DNA of 64,000 nucleotides, taken from Cololabis saira. Taxonomy: Eukaryota; Chordata; Actinopteri; Beloniformes; Belonidae. The position numbers were made by a program, and so were the translations under genes. The notes under the pieces are model-generated. The model was not told where the DNA came from and searched no databases. It worked only from the letters and a program-made list of their open reading frames with translations. This document shows, piece by piece, positions 54,201-64,000 of this stretch (its first letter is position 1; each line of letters starts with the position of its first letter). The stretch lies in the NCBI RefSeq assembly GCF_033807715.1, contig NC_084606.1:35377898-35441897 (forward strand). Reading direction: 5' to 3'.

Positions 54201-54842
54201 CCACTCAGGGTGGAGTCGCGAAAGCTGGCGCCTCGGTTCATCGGCCCGTTTCCCATCGAAAGGGTGATCAGTCCGACTGCTGTCCGGCTCCAGCTGCCTA
54301 ATTCCATGAGGGTGCACCCCACCTTCCATCTGTCAAAGATTAAGCCCGTTCGTCAGAGTCCTCTGGTTCCTGCTGCGCCTCCCCCTCCTCCTCCACGGCT
54401 CGTCGATGGTGGCCTGGTATACACCGTCCGCCGCCTGCTTCGGTCCAGACGGAGGGGTAGGGGTCTCCAGTACCTAGTCGACTGGGAGGGCTACGGCCCT
54501 GAGGAGAGGATCTGGGTGTCGGCTGGTCGGATTGTGGATCGAACCCTCATCACCGCCTTCCACCAACAGCATCCGGACCAACCTGCAATCCGGAGGGGGC
54601 GCCCCAGTGGGGTCCCTAATCATCCTAGCCGCCCGGCTTCCCGTCCTGTGCCTGACCCTGTCCTGCACCCAGTGCTCCGTAGGGGCCGCTCCAGGGGGGT
54701 TTCTGGCCGTCCTGCCCGCTCTGCCCCCTGTCCTGTGCCTGACCCTGACCCGGCCTCGGAACCTGTCCCGTCTCCCGACCTCAACCCTCCAGCTCCCTCC
54801 GAGGATGAGGACCTTCTCTCAGACCGCTCTGAGGAGTCCTAG
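51243..54842 (+). CDS. Pol of the Sushi-type element (protease, RT, RNase H, integrase, chromodomain)
   Basis: Open from the stop at 51240 to TAG at 54840-54842; the first ATG is at 51399, giving 1147 residues. Protease A-L-V-D-S-G at 51390. RT with [31 protein letters not shown] and catalytic [10 protein letters not shown] at about 52335. RNase H from [15 protein letters not shown]. Integrase zinc finger (H-D-S-R...H-P-G, then C-P-I-C-N), core [15 protein letters not shown], and [13 protein letters not shown] giving D, D, E. GPY/F-like [11 protein letters not shown], then chromodomain [15 protein letters not shown], which directs integration to marked chromatin in related elements. L-C-P-C-I-D-Y-R has Cys where Arg is usual. 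Probably enzymatically competent; expression requires -1 frameshifting from a gag that is broken here. Confidence 0.93.
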   Translation, partial: RTSGCNLPSKSQSSPDIGGVRLSSTTIQSSDRKPLLQVHLRLSGSTHTLAALVDSGGEANIMDIMLARQLGLENHRLTPPIPARALDGHLLGSVTHVTAPVSMNLSGNHQETIQFHLLHSPGQPLILGHPWLRRHNPQLDWVTGVIREWGEDCHRTCLLAATLPPRPVPTNSAPDLSNVPKCYHSLKEVFNKARATSLPPHRPYDCAIDLLPGTAPPRGRLFSLSAPERQSMEDYINDSLSAGLIRPSSSPAGAGFFFVGKKDGSLCPCIDYRGINDITVKNRYPLPLLTSAFELLQGAAVFTKLDLRNAYHLVRIREGDEWKTAFNTPTGHYEYLVMPFGLTNAPAVFQALVNDVLRDMLNIFVFVYLDDILIFSRDLSDHTRHVQQVLRRLLENSLYVKAEKCEFHIRTIAFLGYIVAEGSIQMDPAKVSAVSSWPVPENRKKLQQFLGFANFYRKFIRNYSTVAAPLTALTSTKQPFTWTPAADKAFSTLRSRFTSAPILQMPDADRQFIVEVDASDVGVGAVISQWAAEDKKLHPCAFFSHRLSPSECNYDIGNRELLAVKLALEEWRHWLEGSTVPFLVWTDHKNLEYIRTAKRLNPRQSRWALFFTSFNFTLSYRPGSRNTKPDALSRQFQKGDTPSRDPVSILPSPCVVAPLTWDVEEQVLEALRNQPGPSTCPAGRLFVPEDLRSQVIQWGHDSRLACHPGSTRTYNLLVQRFWWPSLRQDVREFVQACPICNQHKSSCQPPAGLLQPLPVPTRPWSHISLDFVTGLPPSGGMTVILTIVDRFSKMAHFVPLPKLPTAKETAQVVLEHVFRIHGLPKDVVSDRGPQFSSAFWKEFCHLLGATVSLTSGFHPQSNGQSERTNQELEKALRCMTSCNPHSWSQQLTWVEYTHNALTCSAIGMSPFQCVYGYQPPLFASQEEEVTCPSALAFARRCRCTWSQARATLLISVASYTTGANRRRTPAPTYHVGQRVWLSSKDLPLRVESRKLAPRFIGPFPIERVISPTAVRLQLPNSMRVHPTFHLSKIKPVRQSPLVPAAPPPPPPRLVDGGLVYTVRRLLRSRRRGRGLQYLVDWEGYGPEERIWVSAGRIVDRTLITAFHQQHPDQPAIRRGRPSGVPNHPSRPASRPVPDPVLHPVLRRGRSRGVSGRPARSAPCPVPDPDPASEPVPSPDLNPPAPSEDEDLLSDRSEES

Positions 54843-54908
54843 CCCTCCGCCAGCTCCCCTCCTCCCGCCCGGTGTGGTGTTACTCTTGGGACTTCTGGGG
54901 CCGTCCCT

Positions 54909-54920
54909 TGAGGGGGGGGT
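54909..54920 (+). promoter_or_regulatory. Polypurine tract
   Basis: tgaggggggggt, just before the 3' LTR. Confidence 0.85.
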
Positions 54921-54922
54921 TC

Positions 54923-55460
54923 TGTCATGAACCCTGTCACTCCACTCCACCTGTCCCTAATCTGCTCTGATTTACCTGCCAGCTGCACTGCATTCTCCAC
55001 TTAACCTCTCCCAGTATTTAAAGCCCTGTCTTTCAGCCCTCCCTTGTCAGATCGTCTGCAAACCTGCACTGGAACCCTGCCTGTCTGCTTGTCTCTCTGA
55101 CTCCCATCTGTGACCCGGACTTGGATTCCACCCCACTCTGATCTCCTGCCCCGGTAATTTTGACCTGCCTTCTGCCCCCGACTACGTTTTCTGCTTTGCC
55201 CTCGACTGCACTACTGCTCCGTTTTCACCTGTTCTGTTGTGTGTGTGTTTCCCCCAGGACTGCCCGGATCCTCCAGCTCCCGTGATCGCTGCCGGGGGAA
55301 CACACACACACGAACCCCCTGGACCCCCCTGGACCCCCTGGACCCCCCTGAACCCCCTGAAGCCCTCATTCACTCCCAACTTCCCTTTCCCCTGAAGGAT
55401 TAATAAACCTTCTTGTGTGACGCAATTGTGGTCCTCTGGTCGTCTGTCTGAACCGTGACA
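54923..55460 (+). repeat. 3' LTR of the Sushi-type element
   Basis: 538 bp, near-identical to the 5' LTR outside the C-rich tract. It has the signal attaataaa near 55400. Confidence 0.95.
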
Positions 55461-55465
55461 CTAAA

Positions 55466-55869
55466 AGGGAGATGTTCTTTGTACCTGAACCCCATTGGTG
55501 GAGCCAGCTGCGGGAAAGACACCCGAACATGTCACTTCCAGCTCTAAATCTCCTTTGATTGTCTCCCACCTGGGGTGTCAACCCAGATCACAGATACGAC
55601 CCCCCAATGCTAAGCATCTGTTTCTCCCCATTGTCTTCACTTAACAAATGGTATGTATTTGAACTATCTAAAACCTGCATCTAAAGAAAACAGTCGAGCC
55701 ATAAACAGAGGCTGGCTCCGTGACTAGATAAAAACATCTGAACTATAGCTGAACTCCTGAATGGGAGATAACTTTGCATATCGAGAAAACCACCAGTGTA
55801 AGAAAAACCCTTCAAATTCAAACAATTTCATGAAATCCTAACAATAGTTTATCATATTGCAGTTATCCT
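55466..55869. other. Flank, possibly part of an older LTR
   Basis: Together with 49431-49598 it may form an older solo LTR into which the Sushi element jumped (minus-strand start TGTTAGGATTTCATGAAATT, with a tttattata signal at 49494). No target duplication found, so unproved. Confidence 0.25.
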
Positions 55870-56460
55870 TATTCAGAATTCGATGGTGGGGACTATGGCA
55901 CGACTGGCTCTCCAGTTATGTATTCAATATTTTTTCTTTTCTATTGCTCATTAATCCAATTTTGGATTATTTAATACCCTTTCCCTCTCTGGCAAGGGTC
56001 CTCTCTTCCACGATCTTCCGATTGACCGTAAGTTGGATTTTTTTTTTTAAACCTGGCGACGACCGGAAGGTCTTTACTTCAGTTTCTATTTCATTTGACT
56101 TAGTAGTTTGTGGGATGTTTTCCAATTATATTTGCCACCATTTATCGTCCACCAAAACTTAATAAGGACTTTACTAAAGAATGCTCCACATTTTTAGCAT
56201 ATCTCTTGATCCTGTTGGTTGTTTTTAATATTCATATGGACAATGTCAATAACCTACTTACCAAGGACTCCTGTTCTGCTCTGGATTGTTTTGAACTCCA
56301 GAAACATAAACTTTCCCACTCACTGTAAAAGACGTGTGCTGGACTTGATCTGTTGTTCTGGCGTCACACCCCATCATATACCACAAACTCACCTGTTTGA
56401 CTTCTTGTCTAACAATATACCCACTTTCTAAGTACCGTCATGTTTCCTAACATTAAGGAC
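55870..56460 (+). pseudogene. LINE endonuclease fragment, decayed
   Basis: Readable pieces in shifting frames: FATIYRPPKLNKDF, F-N-I-H-M-D-N-V-N-N-L, then N-F-P-T-H-C and L-D-L-I-C-C-S-G-V-T-P. These are the middle of an APE-type endonuclease. Short frames only. Confidence 0.65.
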
Positions 56461-56786
56461 CTTAATTATTAATTGATTTATCAATGTTTGCTACTGGTAT
56501 TGACCGTTTCTCCTGTGATAATCCTCTGTCCTCTTCGGATGTAACTAGTTTCTCATTACAACGATTGACTCCACAGGCTTCTCAACACCCTGACTCCACT
56601 CAAATCCCAATCTGTTACCTTTACTCAGTCTGCACATTTACTTTTTACATTTACTTCGGACTGCCATCACATGAAACCTAATGGTCATCGACTGGAAAGA
56701 TTATATGAAAAGGACGTAGTGCAAATAATACATGAGCTAATTTAGCTCAGAGCAGCTCAGTTTGTCCTGCAAATGTTGAGTGTCAC

Positions 56787-56850
56787 AGTTAAGATAAGAT
56801 AAGATAAGAAATCCTTTAATAGTCCCCCAGAGGGGAAATTTCCATTTAAG
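56787..56850 (-). mobile_element. LINE 3' tail with (TATCT)n
   Basis: The minus strand reads atttcccctctgggggacta then taaaggatttcttatcttatc, a common fish LINE/SINE tail. Confidence 0.6.
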
Positions 56851-57904
56851 ACACCTGCAATCAACTTGTTTACTCAGCTCGCAGGCTGAAAATAAAATAG
56901 CTATCTTAGACAGAAATCAAAGCTCTGTCCAGTTAAACTTAACTTTCGAGCTAAGAACGCTAAGTTATAGAATTCATTGGTAAGAAAATTATAAAAATGT
57001 GCTACTAAGGTGCATGGATGGAAATAATTGTGCATTGTGTGCCAGTGGTGTTTATGTTATTTTGAAATAATACAAATGTGCACTATTTCCCAAAAAAGAT
57101 TTTTGTTCATGTCAAATTATTTACTATGTTAGGTTTATTAATTAGTAGGAGGGGCCCTTTACATTTTTAAACGGGGCCCCAAGAGACTCTAGAGCTGGCT
57201 CTAAGTATAATGGACAGCTTTTTGATTAGGAGCTGTTCATGTTTTTTTTCACAGAGAAAAATGTATTGATAGCAATGTTGAAAATGTTTACACAGTAAAA
57301 GAAAAAAAACAAGCTATTACACTGAAGATAATTACATTTACAGCAAATAATACTGTTACACAATAAATAAAAACAGTTGCACTTAAATTAATTGCACTGT
57401 ATATGTGGTTTGTTGTTTTGTTATTTACAAGAGGTTGTAGTTTATTTTATTGCAACCTGTAATTTATTGCATTTTTACTTTCATTTGTTAAATTGTTCAA
57501 AAAAAAGTTGGTCAGGTGTGAAATAAACTGCAATGGAATTTGAAAACAAAATATGTACCGTATGTTTGTTTTAAAGTTTAACCCAAAGGAGGGCCAGCAG
57601 AAAGATCAATGTATTTGGTTCACCCGGGATTCCTGTTTGGGACACATACTACTGAAACCATGTAGAACCCCTGCAGGTTTGACCGTTGTAAACGACTCCA
57701 GGTAGGAAATATAACCAGGAATCAACACAATGAACAATGCAAAGACAAAACTGTTTCAAAGATATATAATAACAGTAAGACATGAAACTTGGAAATCCAA
57801 ATTATAGTATAAACTAAAATAATGAAACAAAGAAAACAACAAAAATAAAACAAATTTTTTTTAATTGTAGGAGCTTATGATCTCTTATCTTACATGATAT
57901 ATCT
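56851..57904. other. Unassigned AT-rich stretch
   Basis: No gene. A palindrome-like ggggccc...ggggcccc phrase lies at 57151-57180. Confidence 0.4.
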
Positions 57905-58850
57905 CTATATGGGCATGTTTGTGCTATGTCTCCTAATGTTATTTTAACTGGTGATTTTAACATTCAATTTGATAAGCCCACTGAAACATTTGCAAAAGAT
58001 TTTATTTCTACCCTGAACAGTTTTGACCTGGTTCAATTTGTTAATTTCCCAACTCACATCAAAGGGCATTTTCTTGACTTAGTTTGCTGCTCAGGAGTCA
58101 CACCTTGTAACCTCAGTACTGTTGATTTTCCCATTTCTGACCATAAGCTTGTTACCTTGGATATACATCTTCAACTTTCAAAATCCATCCAGAACCGTTC
58201 CATAACTTTCAGAAACCTTAAGAATATCAATACCACTGAGCTTAACAGTCTAATTAGCACCTCCATTCATTCCAGCTCCCCTCACTTCCACACTGCTTCT
58301 CAACTGGTTGATCACTATAATACTAACCTCCAATATGCTTTAGACACACTTGCCCCCCTGAAAACTCGCACAGTTACATTCACTCGGTCCTCCCCCTGGT
58401 ACACCCCGGAGCTTCGCCAGCTTAAAGCGCGGGGTCGTCAGCTGGAGCGATTAGTGAGAAAAAACCGGCCTAGTGGTACATCAGCGAATGTATCTTGACC
58501 ATCTCACTTCCTACAAATCTGCCATCAACACAGCCAGGTCCACCTACTACTCCCATATCATTAACTCTGCTGACAGCAACACCCGGACTTTATTCTCAAC
58601 TGTCAACAAACTCCTGAAACCAGCTGAAACTCCCTCTCATCTCATCTCCACCTCACAGTGTCAAGAGTTTCTGGACTTTTTTATTTAAAAAATTGTCAAT
58701 ATCCAACAACAACTGACTCTTCCTGGACCAACGCAACCCACCTTCTCCCAGTGGAACACCCTGGACCCTCCACCCTCCAACACCCTGTCCACATTTCAAC
58801 TCCCATCTGTTGAAAGTATTAATAGACTCATCAAAGTGTTGTGCAACTCA
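57905..58850 (+). pseudogene. LINE endonuclease and linker fragment
   Basis: The frame 57926-58498 has I-L-T-G-D-F-N-I, F-V-N-F-P-T-H-I-K-G-H, LDLVCCSGVTPC and P-I-S-D-H-K-L-V, the C-terminal half of an APE endonuclease with its S-D-H motif. Then SSPWYTPELRQLKARGR, and a shift into 58473-58688 with YLDHLTSYKSAINTARSTYY. The linker style fits the Rex-like LINE whose RT is at 13880. It is broken at about 58480 and again before the RT. Confidence 0.8.
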
Positions 58851-58859
58851 GGTAGCTTG

Positions 58860-59020
58860 GCTGTCCAGTTATCGAAGGGTTATTAATAATTGTATTCAAT
58901 AATTATTAATAATTAATAAAGTCGACTATTTATCAAATTGAATGATCAAAAATGATAAAAAGATCCTCGGGGCACCACCCTGTTCCTTAAGCAGGGAAAT
59001 GATAACTTTTAACAGCAGAA
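58860..59020. other. AT-rich spacer
   Basis: Short palindromic attattaataatt phrases at 58880-58920; nothing else. Confidence 0.4.
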
Positions 59021-59029
59021 AATCAGTCT

Positions 59030-59602
59030 AGTTGGGGGTCCTGCTGTCCTGGCCTGGATAGTTGGGGGTCCTGCTTCAGGGCTTGGATAGTTGGGGGTCC
59101 TGCTTCAGGGCCTGGATAGTTTGGGGTCCTGCTCCAGGGCCTGGATAGTTGGGGGTCCTGCTGTCCAGGCCTGGATAGTTGGGGGTCCTGCTGTCCAGGC
59201 CTGGATAGTTGGGGGTCCTGCTGTCCAGGCCTGGATAGTCAGGGGTCCTGCTGTCCTGGCCTGGATAGTTGGGGGTCCTGCTGTCCTGCTTGGATAGTTG
59301 GGGGTCCTGCTGTCCAGGCCTGGATAGTTGGGGGTCCTGCTGTCCAGGCCTGGATAGTTGGGGGTCCTACTGTCCTGGCCTGGATAGTTGGGGGTCCTGC
59401 TGTCCTGGCCTGGATAGTTGGGGGTCCTGCTGTCCTGCTTGGAAAAGAATCCAGGGCCTGGGTAGTTGGGGGTCCTGCTGTCCTGGCCTGGATAGTTGGG
59501 GGTCCTGCTCCAGGGCCTGGATAGTTGGGGGTCCTGCTCCAGGGCCTGGATAGTTGGGGGCCCTGCTTTCCAGGCCTGGATAGTTGGGGGCCCTGCTGTC
59601 TG
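59030..59602. repeat. 30-bp minisatellite
   Basis: About 19 head-to-tail copies of a unit such as ctggatagttgggggtcctg then ctgtccaggc, with variants. Since 30 is a multiple of 3, all frames stay open on both strands and produce 10-residue repeat ORFs, which I do not count as genes. A few units are broken (59290, 59436-59460). Confidence 0.96.
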
Positions 59603-59754
59603 GTTAAATAGCATTAATATCGTCTCCCGTTCGTCCAGACCACTTCACTTTTGGAGGCTCATCCCTTTTCAAGGTTCTTTTAGTTTCATTCTGACACCAT
59701 GTTACGTACGATCAGAATGTAATTCTGTTAAGATATGTATTTCAAAAGGAGAAT

Positions 59755-60475
59755 GAACAGTGGGATGTAACAGAACGTTTCTTGCTGTTTGAAGAATTCA
59801 GTGGCAAGACTGGCCATGAAATAGCAGAAATGATATTGAAGACACTGGAGGAGCATAACATTGACATAGCTGATTGCAGAGGTCAGGGCTTTGACAATGG
59901 CTCTAATATGTCAGGGAAAGTGAAAGGAGTCCAGGCTGAAATAAGAAGAATAAATCTACTGGCTACATATTCACCATGTGCTTCACATACTCTAAATATT
60001 GTTGGAGTACATGCTGCAGAGTCATGTACAGATATTTCAACATTTTTCGGCTGTTTGAATCGTTTGTACAATATCTTCAGTGCCAGCCCTGAGAGATGGG
60101 CCGTCCTCAGAGAGAAGACAGGCTGCTCCCTTCACCCCATGTCAGATACCCGTTGGAGTGCCCGGATCGCAGCTGTTAAACCTGTTACAAATCACCTGCC
60201 ATCAGTCATAGAGGCCCTTGACAGTATCCTTGTTAGATGCAGCCTGACTACTGAGGTAAAATCAGAAGTCACTGGTCTCAGCAGCTATTTCACATCTTTT
60301 AAAGCCGTTGTTCTCCTGACTGTCTGGGAAAAAAATACTGCAGTCCATTGAAAACACAAAGATGATTCTGCAGTCTGAAAAAATTACACTGGATGTAGAG
60401 GCAGCCAATGTAAAGGCATTGAAAGAAGACGTTGAAGAGTTGCTGCCACATTTTCAGGCTGCCACTCTCCCTTGA
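59755..60475 (+). pseudogene. hAT-type transposase fragment (ZMYM1-like)
   Basis: Open from about 59755 to 60351. Contains CRGQGFDNGSNMSGKVKGVQ, with the catalytic-type Asp in G-F-D-N-G, YSPCASHTLNIVGVHAA and M-S-D-T-R-W-S-A-R, hallmarks of hAT-derived proteins with a TTF/ZMYM-type layout. The upstream zinc finger and downstream dimerisation domain are missing. A frameshift in an A-run at about 60330-60336 moves the rest (LLPHFQAATLP) to another frame. Dead fragment; the same family also supplies host ZMYM1-like genes, but context argues for a transposon. Confidence 0.78.
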
Positions 60476-60735
60476 ACTGCTGAATTCCATTTATAAACTT
60501 CAACTTCAGAGCATTTTTTGGTGAAGTATGCGTTGTCATCCGATCTTCTGTATATTACCTGTGACTGTTGCAGGTGGAGAAAAGGCCAGGCGTTGGGTGT
60601 TCTGATGGTCATATTTGATGTTCTGTTGTTGTTGTACATATTTGCGCCTGGGCTCCACCTTGTGGACTATCTTGTCTATTGTTCTATTCTATTGTTAAAT
60701 ACAATAAAATGCCCACTATGGAGGATTTTTTGTGC
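60476..60735. other. Unassigned non-coding stretch
   Basis: Nothing recognised. Confidence 0.35.
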
Positions 60736-60935
60736 CAAAATTAAATAAATAAATACATCATTAATTAATTAAAATGGGAATGAAATATATCATTAATTAA
60801 TTAAATGTGTCATTAATTAATTAAAATTAGAATGAAATATGTCATTAATTAATTAAAATACAATTCATTTTAAGTAAAAATATATATTTATTATTTCAGC
60901 ATTTAATTAATTAATGACACATTTAATTAATGATT
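60736..60935. repeat. ATTAATTAATTAAA-rich tandem and inverted repeat
   Basis: Four copies of a ~48-bp unit around gtcattaattaattaaaat, with an inverted copy at 60900-60935. Confidence 0.75.
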
Positions 60936-61255
60936 TTGTGTTGCTGAATCATGAAATGTAAATGTAAAACTGTCAGTTTCACTCGTCAAACTCAGTGGGC
61001 GGATTCCAAACACCTCATTGGTTCCCCTGCACATCAAGTCAAGGCAAATCGAATCCACATAATGGATTGTTGCAGGGCTTGTGAACACATTCCGATACAC
61101 TAGGTGGCGCTATTCACCTCTGCGTTGGTTTGGATACTCTACTCCAAACTTTTTACTCTACTCCAAACTTTTTACTCTACTCCAAACTTTTTACTTTATT
61201 CCACTGAAGACTCGGTCCTCTAACAACAAATGTTCAAACAGCAAGGTGTACCAAA
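60936..61255. other. Upstream region of the exon-1 gene
   Basis: Contains attggttcccc, a CCAAT-type box in inverted sense near 61017, and a tandem ctactccaaactttttactc (61138-61198, three copies). Likely promoter and 5' UTR. Confidence 0.35.
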
Positions 61256-62341
61256 ATGTCAAAATCCTGCCCAGAGCTGCTGAGAGAAGCAGTGAGTTTA
61301 ATTGAAGAAGCTCTGAGCAGAACTCCTCCTCCTCCTCCGGCTCCAGCGGCTCCGTCACAGCAGATACCTGCTGCTGCATCACGCAGCGTTACACCTGTCC
61401 AAGGTAAGCTCATTCAGTTAATTTTAGTCAGGTGTGCTACTAATCAGTGACTCGGGACACAAGTGTGTGTTAAATTAGATAACAATTAGGAGTTGGACTG
61501 AAAATGTACTTGCGGTAGGCTCATTACTGTGTGCTTCGTGTGTACATGTTCAGTGTAGCTAAATGGAGGGAGCATAAAACACAGCGGTGCATAAAACTAC
61601 TTCTCTAATTGGTAAAATAGTGTTAGCTGGCAGTAACACGTCAAGATATAAGTTGAGGCTGTTTTATCTGACTGGTGACCAGTGAGCTGTGACATGTTTC
61701 TGTGTTTCAGCTGAGGTAGCAAGGCTCTTTGCGCCGTATAACATTGGAGGCAGAAGGAATATGACCAGACGACGATCAGCACAAATCGAAGTTAACCGAA
61801 CAAGCCGAACAAGCTACACACACACTGTCTGTTGTTTGGCTGACCACAAGGCGGATAAAGTTCCAAGCGTGGTACTTAAAGCAAACCTCATTGCTTCTGG
61901 ACTTGGAGAGCAAAAAGTGACATTTTCAGGTCAGTATGAAAATAGGAATTTACGGGAAATGGGTTTGTATTTTCTGTAGGTCGTTGAAATTATCTGCAGT
62001 TCAGCTTGGTATTTTTTTTTAGTCATAGATATTCTCATATTTGACTCAAACTTGATTGATTTTCATACTGTGAATAAGAGTTGTCACAGGCTTTAGATGA
62101 GTCAATATGAATTATGTCTTCTTTTTTTTAACAGGGAATGACAACGATCCCTTGGTTATAACCAATAAATTGATGGAGGTGTTTCCTAAGCTCAAAGAAG
62201 GAGGAGGCTTTGAATTTCTTAAAATTGTAGGATCTACTCGTAGCCGAAATCTTATGTTGCTTCCATGTCCCAGCACTGGATACACTCTTGCCTATCTGAA
62301 AGATCCATCGACCATGATTGGACAGGCTACAATCTATATAC

Positions 62342-62634
62342 TATATACCTTGTGGGAAGGTGGCTCAGTTGGTAGAGCGTTCGCCCATGAACCTGAAGGT
62401 CAGTGGTTCGAACCCTAGTTCCTCCTGTGTTCACCAAAGTGTCCTTGGGCAAGACACTGAATCCCCCGGTTGTCCCCGGTTGTCAGGCCAGCGCCGTTGT
62501 ATATGGCAGCTCCGCCGACAACCGGTGTGTGAATGTGTGCGTGTGTGGGTGAATGTTTGCAGTGTAAAGTGCTTTGGGGCTGTAGGAGTACAGCTGGAAA
62601 GCGCTATATAAGTGTAAGCCATTTACCATTTACC
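62342..62634 (+). mobile_element. tRNA-derived SINE in coding exon 3
   Basis: Pol III box A tggctcagttggtagagcg and box B ggttcgaaccc lie in a tRNA-like head at about 62358-62418, followed by a body and an atttaccatttac tail. A 6-bp duplication atatac (62336-62341, 62635-62640) flanks it. Removing it in thought joins G-Q-A-T-I-Y-I to R-P-L-Q in one frame, so it landed inside the exon. Confidence 0.88.
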
Positions 62635-63084
62635 ATATACGTCCACTTCAACAGGATCTACCCATAGATTGTGTACATATTTACAGACTCAGTTTAATAC
62701 ATAGTCAAAACAAAGCTAATTGGTGACTTTAATCACTAGTTGAACTTTATTTTGTTGTTGTTAGGAAAGCTCACAAACTGCCTCTGGTCCAGTCATCCCC
62801 TGCATCACCTGTCAGGAGGATGTTCCCTTTTCGGAGATGAAGCTGCACAGATTGAGCTGCAATGGGTATGTAATTCCTAAAGAAATGCAAGGGTAGAATA
62901 TTCCGTTTTATTTTGTAAAATGCCTCTCTTAAGAGTGTTGTGCGCACAAATAAAGTATGACCATAATTGCAATTTTGTTGACTTCAAGGACACCCATGCA
63001 GGAATCAGAGAGAGAACAAGAGGAAGGCCAAAGTTAAGAAAATGCTAGAGAGACAGTCCCAGTCAGTGACCGTGTTCCAGTGAG

Positions 63085-63762
63085 GCCTGGAACATCAGCT
63101 GAGAGTGAGGAACATCAGCTGAGAGTGAGGAACACCAGCTGAGAGTGAGGAACACCAGCTGAGAGTGAGGAACACCAGCTGAGAGTGAGGAAGACCAGCT
63201 GAGAGTGAGGCCTGGAACACCAGCTGAGAGTGAGGAAGACCAGCTGAGAGTGAGGAACACCAGCTGAGAGTGAGGCCTGGAACACCAGCTGAGAGTGAGG
63301 AAGACCAGCTGAGAGTGAGGCCTGGAACACCAGCTGAGAGTGAGGAACACCAGCTGAGAGTGAGGCCTGGAACACCAGCTGAGAGTGAGCAACACCAGCT
63401 GAGAGTGAGTCCTGGAACATCAGCTGAGAGTGAGGAACACCAGCTGAGAGTGAGGAACACCAGCTGAGAGTGAGGCCTGGAACACCAGCTGAGAGTGAGG
63501 CCTGGAACACCAGCTGAGAGTGAGGAACACCAGCTGAGAGTGAGGAACACCAGCTGAGAGTGAGGCCTGGAACACCAGCTGAGAGTGAGGAACACCAGCT
63601 GAGAGTGAGGCCTGGAACATCAGCTGAGAGTGAGGAACACCAGCTGAGAGTGAGGAACACCAGCTGAGAGTGAGGAACACCAGCTGAGAGTGAGGCCTGG
63701 AACACCAGCTGAGAGTGAGGAACATCAGCTGAGAGTGAGGCCTGGAACATCAGCTGAGAGTC
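63085..63762. repeat. 20/25-bp minisatellite within the last visible exon
   Basis: About 30 copies of agctgagagtgaggaacacc (20 bp), interspersed with a 25-bp form that adds cctgg. It expanded a short segment coding R-P-G-T-(S/P)-A-E-S-E. Flanking coding sequence resumes as A-E-S-L-V-V-P-A-V-I-D-E-D-L. All minus-strand ORFs here are artefacts. Confidence 0.95.
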
Positions 63763-63830
63763 TAGTTGTACCAGCAGTGATTGACGAGGACTTGGGTCAC
63801 AAAGAGACAGACAATGTTTTGTGTCATCAA

Positions 63831-64000
63831 TAAGGTTGCTGTAAGATTGTGTTTAACTTAAACTCACTCAATAGAAAAATGACACCTGCAAGATATAACT
63901 GAATAAGAGAATACAATAACACTCAACTTTGTTATATATTGTAACTGTTAAAATATTTCGTTTTTCTTCGGAATTCTGTTTTGCTGTTTAAATCATTTTT
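63831..64000. other. 3' flank at window edge
   Basis: AT-rich, nothing recognised. Confidence 0.4.

Larger units (their letters stand above)
49604..55460 (+). mobile_element. Ty3/gypsy chromovirus (Sushi-type), nearly intact
   Basis: 5.86 kb with a 5-bp target duplication ctaaa (49599-49603, 55461-55465), two LTRs, primer site, gag, pol and polypurine tract. The LTRs differ by very few substitutions apart from a length-variable C-rich tract, so insertion was recent. Pol order is protease, RT, RNase H, integrase, chromodomain. A frameshift in gag is the only visible break. Confidence 0.95.
61256..63830 (+). pseudogene. Multi-exon gene, G2E3-like fish family (disrupted, HECT part not seen)
   Basis: Exons inferred from splice signals: 61256-61403 (ATG; donor CCAAG then gtaagc), 61711-61929 (acceptor tgtgtttcag; donor TTTTCAG then gtcagt), 62135 to after 62641 (acceptor tttttaacag), 62765-62865 (donor AATGG then gtatgt), and a last visible exon from about 62989 or 63002. 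The phases of exons 1-3 join without a stop. Residues such as A-E-V-A-R-L-F-A-P-Y-N, EVFPKLKEGGGFEFLKIVG and GQATIYI followed by R-P-L-Q recall multi-copy fish proteins labelled G2/M-phase-specific E3 ubiquitin ligase-like; C-I-T-C-Q then H-R-L-S-C suggests a small zinc site in exon 4. A SINE interrupts exon 3 and a minisatellite fills the last exon, which ends C-H-Q then TAA near 63830. I therefore call it disrupted; the name is tentative. Confidence 0.5.

Noticed and set aside
49431..55844. Older solo LTR enclosing the Sushi element
   Set aside because: Possible TG...CA ends but no matching target duplication or known family; kept only as a low-confidence note on the flank.
59091..59614. 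Repeat proteins on both strands with 10-residue units
   Set aside because: Minisatellite unit of 30 bp leaves frames open by arithmetic; no start context or non-repeat domain.
62350..62420. Functional tRNA gene
   Set aside because: Pol III boxes are present but the sequence continues into a SINE body and tail with a target duplication, and the cloverleaf is imperfect.
63063..63750. Large minus-strand repeat ORFs of 100-211 codons
   Set aside because: Antisense of a 20/25-bp minisatellite that sits in the exon of a plus-strand gene.
59030..63762. CRISPR-like regular repeats
   Set aside because: Repeats are directly adjacent with no unique spacers, and the DNA is vertebrate.

Overview
This window is nuclear DNA of a ray-finned fish, most likely a percomorph teleost. 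The evidence is spliced genes with GT/AG boundaries, long (TA)n and (TCA)n microsatellites, and dense fish-type transposons: L2, Rex-like and L1-type LINEs, Sushi-type Ty3/gypsy, hAT, TTAA-flanked DNA elements and tRNA-SINEs. There are no bacterial-type operons and no CRISPR array.

The main host content is a cluster of one divergent rhodopsin-type (class A) GPCR family. It has three complete receptors on the minus strand (10190-11083, 25682-26587, 32449-33309), one on the plus strand (46284-47198), one cut by the left window edge (1-536, minus), and two N-terminal pseudogene scraps (7345-7501, 13098-13254). Each receptor is a single coding exon. The start ATG normally lies two bases after a strong splice acceptor, so a non-coding first exon is inferred upstream. 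First-exon candidates with GT donors can be seen for most copies, and an AT-rich promoter-like element with an octamer-like core lies just upstream of four of five family members examined plus one pseudogene duplicate. I could not name the receptor family. It keeps E-R-Y-L-A-V-V-H-P in TM3 but lacks recognisable NPxxY, CWxP and the TM3 disulfide cysteine.

Layout: 1-8080 and 10548-13840 are a tandem segmental duplication carrying one receptor and one receptor scrap each. The left copy has since received a LINE (2254-3183) and an L2 LINE (3353-7258) that itself carries a nested hAT (3371-4847). The right copy ends in a Rex-like LINE (about 13870-15680). A minus-strand endogenous retrovirus with paired LTRs, tRNA-His-like primer site and broken gag/pol/env remnants occupies 17109-22174. 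From 22337 to 25480 there are nested MITEs. Receptor 3 follows, then a non-autonomous LTR element (28075-28883), a TTAA-flanked element carrying one ORF (30946-32228), receptor 4 with a hAT in its intron (33537-34834), a second copy of the non-autonomous LTR element (38204-39195), and receptor 5, whose 6.6-kb inferred 5' intron holds a nearly full-length L1-type LINE (40819-45256) with a fused ORF1-ORF2.

The right third holds a young Sushi-type Ty3/gypsy element (49604-55460) with an intact 1147-residue pol, a frameshifted gag and a self-complementary primer site, followed by LINE endonuclease fragments, a 30-bp minisatellite (59030-59602), a hAT transposase fragment (59755-60475), and a multi-exon gene (61256 to about 63830) disrupted by a tRNA-SINE in exon 3 and a minisatellite in its last visible exon. 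All reading was by eye. Family names beyond the hallmark motifs are inference.
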